From Actinomycetota bacterium (GTDB lineage: Bacteria; Actinomycetota; Acidimicrobiia; Acidimicrobiales; CADCSY01), in assembly GCA_004366205.1 (NCBI GenBank), contig SIRW01000090.1, positions 1 through 64,000 of the forward strand: a stretch of 64,000 bases of DNA, read 5' to 3'. The notes beneath the pieces were generated by a model. It made no database searches. It was not told the origin of the DNA and worked only from the letters and a program-made list of their open reading frames with translations. The position numbers were made by a program, and so were the translations under genes. This document shows, one piece after another, positions 40,414 to 48,182 of the stretch. Positions within the stretch are counted from its first letter, which is position 1. Every line of letters starts with the position of its first letter.

Positions 40414-42107
40414 GGCAGCAGGCTCACGGTCAGGGTGGCGACGAAGGTCCCCAGCACGACGGCGCCGAGCACCCACGTCGGGGTGAGGCCGCGGGGGGCG
40501 GCCGCACCGGAGCCGGTGCGGGCAACCCGTCGCCGCTCGGGCAGCGCCCGGAGCCGCTCGACCACCTGCCGCCAGCCGGCGGGCTCGGCGCCGATCCGGC
40601 GCCGGGGAGCCAGGCGGGCGAGGCGGGGCGGCAGGTCCCGGTAGAACCAGTCGGTGTCAACGGTGACCACGGCCTTCCCGGCCAGGTGCGGGCGCAGCAG
40701 CCAGAACCCGACGGCGGTGAAGGCGAGCAGGTTCACGGCGTCGGTGACCCGGGCGAGCGTGTAGGGCTCGAACACCACCTCGTGGGGCAGGTGGTCGTAC
40801 AGCAGCGGCCCGGGGGCGAGGCCGATGGCGACGTTGATGCCGGCGAGGACGATCATGGCGACGTACATGCTGGTGGGCAAAGCCCGGACGGGCACATCGG
40901 GCCCGGCGGGCCGCGGTCCGAACCACGTGTAGTACGGGAGCTTGAGCGCGGTCGACAGGAACGTGCCGATCGACGCCAGCTTCAGCAGCCACACGACCGC
41001 CTGGTAGTCGGCCTCGTAGGCGGCGTGCACCACCATCTCCTTGCTGGGGAAGCCGCTCAGCAGGGGCACGCCCGAGATCGAGAACGCCGCGACCACATAG
41101 ACGGCGAGCACCACGGGCATGGCCCGCGCCAGACCACCCAGGTCGGTGAGCCGGCTGCGACCCGTGGCCTGCAGCACCGCGCCGGTGCCCATCAGCAGCA
41201 GCCCTTTGTAGAGGATGTGGGCGAAGGCGTGGGCCGTGGCGGCGTTCACGGCCGTCTCGGTGCCGATGCCAATGGCGGCCACCATGAAGCCGACCTGGCT
41301 GACGATGTGGTACGCCAGCAGCCGCCGGATGTCGTTCTGCATCATGGCGTAGACGACGCCGTAGAGGGCCATGGCGACGCCGGCCCACACGAGCAGCTCG
41401 GTGCCCGGGAACCCGCGGGCCAGCGCGTAGACGGCCGCCTTGGTGGTGAAGGCGCTCAGGAACACGGTGCCCGCCACCGTGGCCTCGGGGTAGGAGTCGG
41501 CCAGCCAGCTGTGCAGCGGCGGCACGGCGGCGGTCAGCACGAACCCGACGAGGACGAGCGCCGCCGCCCCGCCCATCTCGAAGGCTCCGAAGGTCAGCGA
41601 GCCCGTGCCGGCGTACCACCAGAGGATCCCGCCGAGCAGGACGATGCCGCCGGTGAGGTGCACGAAGAGGTAGCGGGTGCCGGCGCTCTGCGACCGGGCG
41701 GTGCCCCGGGCCCAGATCAGCACGACCGAGGTGACCACCTTGAGCTCCCAGAACACGAAGAGCGTGAGCAGGTCGCCCGCGTAGACGATGCCGAGGGCGC
41801 TGCCGGCGTAGAGCAGGCCGGCGACCTGCTGGGCCGGGTCGGTGATGCGCAGGCCGAAGACGGCGAACAGGATCGCCGCCAGGGCGAACACGTAGGCGAA
41901 GGCCTGGGACAGGCGGTCGACGCGCAGGGGCTCGAGCTCGAGGCCGTAGAACGTCCAGGTGACGGACGTCCCGGGCTCGACCTGCCACACGGCCACCGCC
42001 GCGAGCAGCGGCACAGCGACGAAGCTCGCGGCCCGCAGGCGCGCCGGGGCCACGGCGACCACGAGGGCGCCGGCCAGGAGCACGACCGCCGGCGTCAGCT
42101 CAGGCAC
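40410..42107 (-). CDS. D-like antiporter subunit with altered TM7 lysine
   Basis: 565 aa. Glu in LLTLFVFWELKVVTSVV, PEATVAGTVFLSAFTTKAAVYALARGFPG and Lys in HILYKGLLLMGTGA are present, but the residue that is Lys in most antiporter subunits (xxK-A-A-x-P-L-H) is Thr (VLTAAVPPLHSWLADSYPEA). A 90-residue C-terminal cytoplasmic loop and an extra terminal helix follow. GTG 42107 overlaps the small gene by 8 nt. Confidence 0.86.
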   Translation of the reverse strand: MPELTPAVVLLAGALVVAVAPARLRAASFVAVPLLAAVAVWQVEPGTSVTWTFYGLELEPLRVDRLSQAFAYVFALAAILFAVFGLRITDPAQQVAGLLYAGSALGIVYAGDLLTLFVFWELKVVTSVVLIWARGTARSQSAGTRYLFVHLTGGIVLLGGILWWYAGTGSLTFGAFEMGGAAALVLVGFVLTAAVPPLHSWLADSYPEATVAGTVFLSAFTTKAAVYALARGFPGTELLVWAGVAMALYGVVYAMMQNDIRRLLAYHIVSQVGFMVAAIGIGTETAVNAATAHAFAHILYKGLLLMGTGAVLQATGRSRLTDLGGLARAMPVVLAVYVVAAFSISGVPLLSGFPSKEMVVHAAYEADYQAVVWLLKLASIGTFLSTALKLPYYTWFGPRPAGPDVPVRALPTSMYVAMIVLAGINVAIGLAPGPLLYDHLPHEVVFEPYTLARVTDAVNLLAFTAVGFWLLRPHLAGKAVVTVDTDWFYRDLPPRLARLAPRRRIGAEPAGWRQVVERLRALPERRRVARTGSGAAAPRGLTPTWVLGAVVLGTFVATLTVSLLP

Positions 42108-42372
42108 GACCCTCGTCCCCTCGGCCCGCAGCCGGTTCGACGCCCGCGGCGGCGGTTCCCGCCCGAGCGGAGGCACCGGCGGGCGGCTCGGGGTCGGACC
42201 GGGTCAGACCGAGCCGTCCGAACACCTTGCCGACCATGGCGTAGGCGGCGCAGCCCACCAACCCGAACACCGGGATGACACCCGGCAGGCTCACCCCCGT
42301 GACCAGCCACTCGAACAGGCCGGCGCCGGCGAGAGCGGCCACGACGAGGCCGGCGACCGCGGCGCGGCTCAC
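42100..42372 (-). CDS. Small two-helix membrane protein inside the antiporter operon
   Basis: 90 aa. Two helices (VAGLVVAALAGAGLFEWLV, LPGVIPVFGLVGCAAYAMVGKVFGRLG) and a 35-residue polar Pro/Ala/Gly tail. No match to MrpA-G. Overlapping both neighbours (GTGA upstream, 8 nt downstream) shows it is part of the operon. Possible accessory or assembly subunit; no known function is claimed. Confidence 0.7.
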   Translation of the reverse strand: MSRAAVAGLVVAALAGAGLFEWLVTGVSLPGVIPVFGLVGCAAYAMVGKVFGRLGLTRSDPEPPAGASARAGTAAAGVEPAAGRGDEGRA

Positions 42373-43922
42373 CGCCCGCCTCCGGTGACGGCCGCGGCGA
42401 CGGCGTCGGCCAGGGTGCCCACGCCGAACAGGTCGCCGAACCCGAGCAGCAGCGCGAGGAGGGCCGTCACCGCCAACGGGACGACGAGCAGCGGGCGGGC
42501 CTCGCGCTCGGGGAACTCGAGGTGCCCGTGGTGGTCGTGGTCACCCGAGTCGTGGCCGGCCCCGTGCCCGTTTCCGGGCAGGGCCATGGCTTCGAGGGGC
42601 TTCCGGTAAAAGGCGCGCACCACGATCGGCAGCAGGTAGCCGGCGGTCAGCAGGCCGCTGCCCAGCAGCACGGCGGCGAACGCCCACTCGCCGGCGTCGA
42701 TGGCGCCCGCGCCCAGGAACCACTTGCTCACGAACCCGCCCACCGGCGGCACCCCGGCCAGGCCGAGCGAGGCCACGGCGAAGGCCGCCATGGTCACCGG
42801 CATCCTCCGGCCCACGCCGTCGAGCTGGCTCACGTGGTCGAGGTGGGCGTGAGCGTGGAGGGTCCCGGCGCAGAAGAACAGGGTGATCTTCAGTGCGGCG
42901 TGGTTCGTGATGTGCAGGAACGCTCCCGCCCAGGCGTCGGGCGCGACGAGGCACAGGCCCAGCACGATGATCGACAGGTGGGCGACGGTCGAGTAGGCCA
43001 GCCGCCGCTTGAGGTTGTCCTGCCGGAACGCCAGCAGCGACGCCACCACGATCGTGACGGCGGCGAAGGTGGCCAGCACGGTGGCGGCACCGACGTCGAC
43101 CAGGGTCTCGGGCCCGATCACCCAGCCGATGGCCCGGGCGAATCCGAACACGCCGGCCTTCACGACGGCGACGGCGTGGAGCAGGGCGCTGACGGGGGTC
43201 GGCGCCACCATGGCCGAGGGCAGCCAGCCGTGCAGGGGCATCACCGCCCCCTTGGTGCCGAACGCCAGAGCGAAGAGCAGCGCCAGCCCGACGATCGCCG
43301 GCGAGCTGACCTCACCGGCGAGGAAGCCGCCAGGGGTGAAGTCGTGCCCGGGTGCGAGCGCCTGCACGGCCGCGGTGGCGAAGAGGAGGGCCACCCCGCC
43401 GCCGAGCAGGTAGCCGAGGTACTTGCGCCCGGCGGCGCGCGCCTCGTCGGTCTCGGCGTGGGCGACCAGGAAGTAGGTGGCGGCGGTGAGCAGCTCGTAG
43501 AAGACGAAGAACGTGACGAGGTTGGCGGCGAGCGCGAGCCCGATCGTCGCCGACAGGCACAGGGCGAAGGACGCGAAGTAGCGGGTCTGGCGGCGCTCGT
43601 CGAGGCTGCGCACGTAGCCGATCGAGTACACCGACGTGATCAGCCAGAGCACGCTGGCGGACAGGGCGAACACCATGCCGGCGGCATCGGCGCGCAGCGC
43701 CAGGTCCACGCCCGCCACGATCGGGAAGAGGGTGACCTCGGGCTCGTCGCCGTCGAGCACGGGTCCGAGCAGCGCCAGGACGACCGCGAGCTTCACCAGG
43801 GCGGCGAGCAGCGTCCAGCCCTCGCGCAGGTTCGGCCAGCGGCGGGAGAGGCCGATGAGCACCGCGGCCACGGGCGACACCACCACGGCCACGACCAGCA
43901 GCGTCGAGGGGGTGAGGGGCAT
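42369..43922 (-). CDS. MrpA/NuoL-like antiporter subunit without C-terminal module
   Basis: 517 aa. Carries Glu in FFVFYELLTAATYFLVA, Lys in ALAFGTKGAVMPLHGWLPSAMVAPTPVSALLHAVAVVKAG and Lys in NHAALKITLFFCAGTL, so all proton-path charges are in place. A His-rich loop (HGAGHDSGDHDHHGHLEF) before the last helix might bind metal. It equals the N-terminal part of MrpA only; the C-terminal module is encoded separately at 38746-39279. ATG 43922, first gene of the ten-gene unit. Confidence 0.87.
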   Translation of the reverse strand: MPLTPSTLLVVAVVVSPVAAVLIGLSRRWPNLREGWTLLAALVKLAVVLALLGPVLDGDEPEVTLFPIVAGVDLALRADAAGMVFALSASVLWLITSVYSIGYVRSLDERRQTRYFASFALCLSATIGLALAANLVTFFVFYELLTAATYFLVAHAETDEARAAGRKYLGYLLGGGVALLFATAAVQALAPGHDFTPGGFLAGEVSSPAIVGLALLFALAFGTKGAVMPLHGWLPSAMVAPTPVSALLHAVAVVKAGVFGFARAIGWVIGPETLVDVGAATVLATFAAVTIVVASLLAFRQDNLKRRLAYSTVAHLSIIVLGLCLVAPDAWAGAFLHITNHAALKITLFFCAGTLHAHAHLDHVSQLDGVGRRMPVTMAAFAVASLGLAGVPPVGGFVSKWFLGAGAIDAGEWAFAAVLLGSGLLTAGYLLPIVVRAFYRKPLEAMALPGNGHGAGHDSGDHDHHGHLEFPEREARPLLVVPLAVTALLALLLGFGDLFGVGTLADAVAAAVTGGGR

Positions 43923-43996
43923 GCCGGGGGCCTGGGAGGCAGCGGGGTCGGGGGCGGGGACGGGACTCGGTCGGGGGTGAGGCTAGTCGGGGCCGC

Positions 43997-45379
43997 TCAC
44001 GGACCTGACAGCGAGCCGGCGGCGGCGGGCCCGGCCGAGCCCGCCGGGGCGTCCTGCAAGGGCACGCGCCCGGCCCGCCAGCCTGCCAGCACCGGCTCGA
44101 CGATGCGCCAGGACTCCTCGGCCTCGTCGCCGCGGATCGACAGGATGGGGTTGCCGACGAGCACCTCGCGCAGCACGGTGGCGTAGGCGGGGAGCCCCGG
44201 ATCACCGAGGTCGGTGTCGAGCTCGGCGTCGCGCAGGCTGAACGGGTCACCGGGGCCGTTGACCGTCAGCCGCAGCGCCACCCGGTCGGGGCCGAGCTGC
44301 AGGCGGAGCTCGTTCGGGTGCGGCTGCTGGTCGCAGAACGCCAGGTGGGGCACGGGCCGGAACCGCACGACGACCTCCCTGCGGTCGGCGGCGAGCGCCT
44401 TTCCGGTGCGGAGCGTGAACGGCACCCCCGCCCAGCGCCAGTTCTCGACGGTCAGCCGGACCTGGGCGAAGGTCTCGGTGCCGCGGCCGGGATCGACGCC
44501 CTCCTCCTCGACGTAGGCCGGGACGGCCCGGCCGTCGACCTCCCCGGCCGTGTAGCGCCCGCGCACGGTGCTGCGCTCGACCTCGCCGGCGTCGAGGTGC
44601 GCCACGGCACGCAGCACGTCGTACTTGCGGTCGCGCAGGTCCCGCTCGTCGAGCGTCGCCGGCGGCTCCATGGCGAGCAACGCCAGCAGCTGCAGCAGGT
44701 GGTTCTGGACCATGTCGACGAGCGCGCCGGCGCCGTCGTAGTAGGACGCCCGGCCCTCGAGGGCCAGGGTCTCGTCCCACACGACGTCGACCGCCTCGAT
44801 GTGGTCGCGGTTCCAGACGGGCTCGAGGATGCGGTTCGCGAAGCGCAGGCCGACGAGGTTCTGCACGGTCTGCTTGCCGAGGAAGTGGTCCACCCGGAAC
44901 ACGGCCTCCTCGGGCAGCGCCCGGTGGACCAGGGCGTTGAGCTCGCGGGCGTGGTCCTCGCTCTCGCCGAAGGGCTTCTCCACGACGAGCCGGGTGCCGG
45001 CCGGGAGCCCGGCCCGCTCGAGCGCCTCGATGGCAGGCCCGTACACCGCCGGTGGCAGGGCGAGGTAGGCGATCAGGTCGTCGCCGGCCCCGGCGAGCAC
45101 CCGGGCGACGTCGTCGGGATCGGCGGCGTCGGCGGGCTCGAACGAGACGAGCTCGACGGTGGCGGCCCGCTCGTTGGGCTCGAGGTCGCCGGCGTGCCGT
45201 TCGAGGCGCTCCGCCACCCACTCGCGGTAGCGGTCGGTGTCGCTGTCCCGGCGGGCGGTGGCCACCACCCGGAAGCCGTCGGGCAGGTCGCCGGAGCGGC
45301 GGAGGTGCGCCACCGCGGGCAGGAGGAACCGGCCGGTGAGGTCGCCGTAGCCGCCGAAGATCACGAATGTGCAGGCCAT
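43997..45379 (-). CDS. zwf: Glucose-6-phosphate dehydrogenase
   Basis: 460 aa. Oxidises glucose 6-phosphate to 6-phosphogluconolactone, making NADPH (or NADH). The active-site signature RVDHFLGK (about 160) and EKPFG are present. The N-terminal dinucleotide motif is FGGYGDLTGRFLLPA rather than the usual GASGDL, so this is a divergent member, perhaps with different cofactor or sugar preference. ATG 45379 is chosen; upstream ATGs would reach over the divergent promoter. Confidence 0.87.
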   Translation of the reverse strand: MACTFVIFGGYGDLTGRFLLPAVAHLRRSGDLPDGFRVVATARRDSDTDRYREWVAERLERHAGDLEPNERAATVELVSFEPADAADPDDVARVLAGAGDDLIAYLALPPAVYGPAIEALERAGLPAGTRLVVEKPFGESEDHARELNALVHRALPEEAVFRVDHFLGKQTVQNLVGLRFANRILEPVWNRDHIEAVDVVWDETLALEGRASYYDGAGALVDMVQNHLLQLLALLAMEPPATLDERDLRDRKYDVLRAVAHLDAGEVERSTVRGRYTAGEVDGRAVPAYVEEEGVDPGRGTETFAQVRLTVENWRWAGVPFTLRTGKALAADRREVVVRFRPVPHLAFCDQQPHPNELRLQLGPDRVALRLTVNGPGDPFSLRDAELDTDLGDPGLPAYATVLREVLVGNPILSIRGDEAEESWRIVEPVLAGWRAGRVPLQDAPAGSAGPAAAGSLSGP

Positions 45380-45460
45380 CGGTCGCACCGTACCCCTGGG
45401 TCGTTCGACCCACCCCGAGTGGGCCATCTGACTAGTCCGTCCCGGCGGTCGGGGAAATGG

Positions 45461-45490
45461 CTCAAGTGGAGGGTGGGACCGAGCCGAAGC
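45461..45490 (+). promoter_or_regulatory. Possible sigma-28 (FliA/WhiG)-type promoter
   Basis: CTCAAG (45461-45466) and GCCGAA (45483-45488), 16 nt apart, resemble the -35 (TAAA/CTCAA) and -10 (GCCGATAA) elements of motility/sporulation sigma factors. It is 70 bp before the secreted acidic protein gene. The -10 match is partial. Confidence 0.3.
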
Positions 45491-45557
45491 ACCTCTCGAC
45501 ACCACGCTCCGTGGTCACCCGACCCGACCGCAGCTCCCGCAGCACAAGGAGTCCCCG

Positions 45558-46217
45558 ATGAAGAACAAGCTCGCAGCCCTGGTCGCCGCCGCCACGCTGA
45601 TCGGCCTGAGCGGCATGGCCCTCGCCGACTCCGACGACACCGACGAGCTCGACGACCCCGACGCCACCGAGGAGATCCTCGACGACGGCGCCGGGGACGG
45701 CGGCGCCGGGGACAGCAGCGCCGGGCAGGACGGCGACGGCGGTACCGATGACGGCGGCGCCGGCGACGGCGAGGGGGACGGCGGCACCGACGACGGCGGC
45801 GACGGCGGCGCCGGGAACGAGGGCGACGACGGCGCCGGCGACACGGTCGACACCATCGAGGGCGGCGAGGACGGCGACGGCGACGACGTGCAGAGCCTGC
45901 ACGAGGGCGACCGCCCGGACAACCACGGCAAGACGGTCTCGGAGGCCGCCAGGGACAAGGACGCCTGGCAGGAGCACGGCTGCCAGAACCACGGCGACTT
46001 CGTGTCCCACGTGGCCCGCACCGGCGAGCCCGGCTGCTCCCGCGGCAACGGCGGCGACGCCCCCGCCGATACCGGCGGCGAGACCGATGCCGACACCGGT
46101 GAGGGCGAGGTTGCCACGGCCGGCAGCGGCGGCACGCACCCCGGCAAGGGCAACGGCGCCGGCAAGGGCAGCGGCGCCGGCAAGGGCAACGGCGCCGGCA
46201 AGGGCAACGGCCGCTGA
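45558..46217 (+). CDS. Secreted acidic low-complexity protein
   Basis: 219 aa. Signal peptide 1-23 (MKNKLAALVAAATLIGLSGMALA). Residues 24-105 are almost only Asp/Gly/Glu/Ala/Thr in GGAGD and GGTDDGG runs. A small conserved-looking island follows (HGKTVSEAARD...HGDFVSHVARTGEPGC, two cysteines), then a second Asp-rich stretch and four GAGKGN-type repeats at the basic C-terminus. No catalytic domain. A Ca2+-binding, surface or matrix role is only a guess. Confidence 0.75.
   Translation: MKNKLAALVAAATLIGLSGMALADSDDTDELDDPDATEEILDDGAGDGGAGDSSAGQDGDGGTDDGGAGDGEGDGGTDDGGDGGAGNEGDDGAGDTVDTIEGGEDGDGDDVQSLHEGDRPDNHGKTVSEAARDKDAWQEHGCQNHGDFVSHVARTGEPGCSRGNGGDAPADTGGETDADTGEGEVATAGSGGTHPGKGNGAGKGSGAGKGNGAGKGNGR
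46143..46214 (+). repeat. Four 18-bp coding repeats (GKGNGA)
   Basis: Units of GGCAAGGGCAACGGCGCC occur four times in tandem with one or two base changes and encode the glycine/lysine C-terminus of the secreted acidic protein. Confidence 0.75.
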
Positions 46218-46255
46218 GCGGCGCCGCCGGCGACCGCTGACGCCGGTCCCACCTC

Positions 46256-46280
46256 GGGCCCCCGCCGCAGGCGGGGGCCC
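46256..46280 (+). terminator. Strong GC hairpin after the acidic protein gene
   Basis: GGGCCCCCGCC-GCA-GGCGGGGGCCC is an 11-bp perfect stem with a 3-nt loop, 39 bp after the stop codon. It lacks a T tract, as is common in GC-rich actinobacteria. Confidence 0.65.
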
Positions 46281-46348
46281 GCCCGCGCCGGCCGCAGGAC
46301 GGGGCCTGGGCTGGCCCGCTCCGGCCCTCGCCCGGTAGGAAGGCGGCC

Positions 46349-47377
46349 ATGAAGGTCGACCTGATGACGACCGGCGCCCCGCTGCGCCGCATCCAGCAGC
46401 TCGCTCGGGACGCCGAGGCGGCCGGGTTCTCGGGCCTGGTGATCACCGAGGCGGGCCGCACCGCGTACCTGTCGTGCGCCGCCGCGGCCCTCGCCGCGGA
46501 TCTCGACCTGGCCACGGGCATCGCCGTGGCCTTTCCTCGCAGCCCCATGGTCACCGCCCAGATCGCCTGGGAGCTGGCGGAGACGTCGGGCGGACGGTTC
46601 CGGTTGGGGCTCGGAACGCAGGTGCGGGCGCACGTGGAGCGCCGCTACGCCAGCACCTTCGACCCGCCCGGGCCCCGGCTGCGCGAGTACGTCGAGGCGG
46701 TGCGGGCTGCGTTCCGGGCGTTCCGTGGCGACGAGAAGCTGGCCTTCGACGGCGAGTACTACCAGCTCTCGCTGCTGCCGAGGCAGTGGTCGCCGGGTCC
46801 CATCGACGTCGCCGACCCGCCGATCGACGTGGCCGCCGTGAACCCGTGGATGCTGCGGATGGCCGGAGCGGTCGCCGACGGCGTGCACGTGCACCCGCTC
46901 AACACCCCGACCTACCTGGAAGCCACCGTTCGGCCCGAGGTCGCCGCCGGCGCCGAGGCCGCAGGCCGATCGACGGCCGACGTGCAGCTGATCGTCCCGG
47001 CGTTCACCGCCGTGGGCGACACCGACGAGGAGCAGGCGCGCTGGTGGGAGATGGCCCGCATGCAGGTCGCGTTCTACGGCTCGACCCCCAACTACGCCTT
47101 CGTGTTCGAGCAGGTGGGCCACGAGGGCACCACCGAGCGGATCCGGGAGCGGCAAAAGGCCGGCGACCTGGCCGGCATGGCCGGCGCCGTCCCTGACGAG
47201 CTGCTCGAGCACTTCGTCGTGCGGGGCACGTGGGACGAGCTGGCGGGCCTGCTCCGCGACCGGTACCAGGGGGTGGCCGACCGGGTCGTGCTCTACTTCG
47301 CGGGCATGGCCTGGCAGGGCGAGCCGGCGAGCCTGGCCCGGTGGGGCGACGCGATCCGCCCGCTCGTCGCCGCCTGA
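46349..47377 (+). CDS. LLM-class F420-dependent oxidoreductase (TIGR03617-like)
   Basis: 342 aa luciferase-like TIM barrel. MKVDLMTTGAPLRRIQQLARDAEAAGFSGLVITE, RSPMVTAQIAWELAETSGGRFRLGLGTQVRAHVERRY and VHVHPLNTPTYL fit the F420-dependent methylene-H4MPT reductase-like subgroup common in actinobacteria. Substrate unknown; F420 rather than FMN is inferred from family. Confidence 0.85.
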   Translation: MKVDLMTTGAPLRRIQQLARDAEAAGFSGLVITEAGRTAYLSCAAAALAADLDLATGIAVAFPRSPMVTAQIAWELAETSGGRFRLGLGTQVRAHVERRYASTFDPPGPRLREYVEAVRAAFRAFRGDEKLAFDGEYYQLSLLPRQWSPGPIDVADPPIDVAAVNPWMLRMAGAVADGVHVHPLNTPTYLEATVRPEVAAGAEAAGRSTADVQLIVPAFTAVGDTDEEQARWWEMARMQVAFYGSTPNYAFVFEQVGHEGTTERIRERQKAGDLAGMAGAVPDELLEHFVVRGTWDELAGLLRDRYQGVADRVVLYFAGMAWQGEPASLARWGDAIRPLVAA

Positions 47378-47393
47378 GTTGGCGGGACCGGGA

Positions 47394-48074
47394 TCAGGGA
47401 GCGGTGTCGAACCGGTAGCCGGCTCCCCGGACGGTCGTGATCCCCGCGGTCCCGGCCCGGTCCAGCTTCTGCCGCAGCCGGCGAACGTGCTCGGTCACGG
47501 TGGACTCGCTCTGCCACTCCGGGGACGAGCGCCAGACCGCACGGAGGAGCTCGGCCCGGCTCCAGGACCGGCCCGGCGTACCGGCGAGCGTGGCCAGCAG
47601 GTCGAACTCCTTGGCGGTGAGCTCGACGGGCCTCCCGTCCACGGTCACCGTGCGGGCGTCGCGGTCGATCACGAGGCCCCCGTGGCGCAGCAGGCCTGCC
47701 GGCCGGTGGCGGCGCACCACCGACCGCACCCGCGCCGCCAGCTCCCGCGGCGGAAAGGGCTTCACCACGTAGTCGTCGGCGCCCAGGTCGAGACCCTCGA
47801 CGCGCTCGTGCTCCTCACCCCGCGCCGTCAGCAGGATGACGGGCACCCCGTAGCGGGAGCGGATCAGGCCGAGTAGCTCGAGACCGTCGCCGTCGGGCAT
47901 CACCACGTCGAGCAGCACCACGTCCGGCCGGGCGCGCTCCAGGTGCGCCCGGGCCGCGGAGGCGGTGGCCGCCTCGCTGACGTCGAAGCCCTCGAGCCGC
48001 AGGACGTCGGCGACGGTGCTGCGGACGTCGGCGCGGTCGTCCACCACGAGCACGGCGCCTCCCAGCTGCACCAT
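47394..48074 (-). CDS. OmpR/PhoB-type response regulator, orphan
   Basis: 226 aa. Receiver domain with DD near residue 12, phospho-acceptor D in VVLLDVVMPDG (about 53), Thr in LLTARG and Lys in VVKPFPPREL, then a winged helix (AKEFDLLATLAGTPGRSWSRAELLRAVW...VTEHVRRLRQKLD...VRGAGYRF). Target genes unknown. No histidine kinase is adjacent. ATG 48074. Confidence 0.92.
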   Translation of the reverse strand: MVQLGGAVLVVDDRADVRSTVADVLRLEGFDVSEAATASAARAHLERARPDVVLLDVVMPDGDGLELLGLIRSRYGVPVILLTARGEEHERVEGLDLGADDYVVKPFPPRELAARVRSVVRRHRPAGLLRHGGLVIDRDARTVTVDGRPVELTAKEFDLLATLAGTPGRSWSRAELLRAVWRSSPEWQSESTVTEHVRRLRQKLDRAGTAGITTVRGAGYRFDTAP

Positions 48075-48085
48075 ACGGGGCGCAG

Positions 48086-48182
48086 GCTACGCCGGTGCGA
48101 GCGCCCGCCGTTGCATCGTCACAGCAGGACCGTCCCGGCCCCGCTCCCGGCAGCTACGCCGGTGCGAGCGCCCGCCGTTGCA
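48086..48182. repeat. 30-bp direct repeat duplicating the 3' end of the CAP-domain gene
   Basis: The same 30 nt, starting GCTACGCCGGTGCGAGCGCC, occur at 48086-48115 and 48153-48182 (offset 67 bp). The second copy encodes the last residues (RRALAPA-stop) of the CAP protein on the minus strand; the first copy is a relic in the gap before the response regulator. Confidence 0.8.

Noticed and set aside
36471-43922. Reading the second antiporter cluster as complex I (Nuo)
   Set aside because: NuoA-D, E-G, H, I and J are absent; the E, F, G, B and DUF4040 subunits are specific to Mrp/Mbh families.
45700-46215. Short tandem repeats considered as a CRISPR-like or satellite array
   Set aside because: The repeats are in frame, encode Asp/Gly and Gly/Lys runs and have no spacers.
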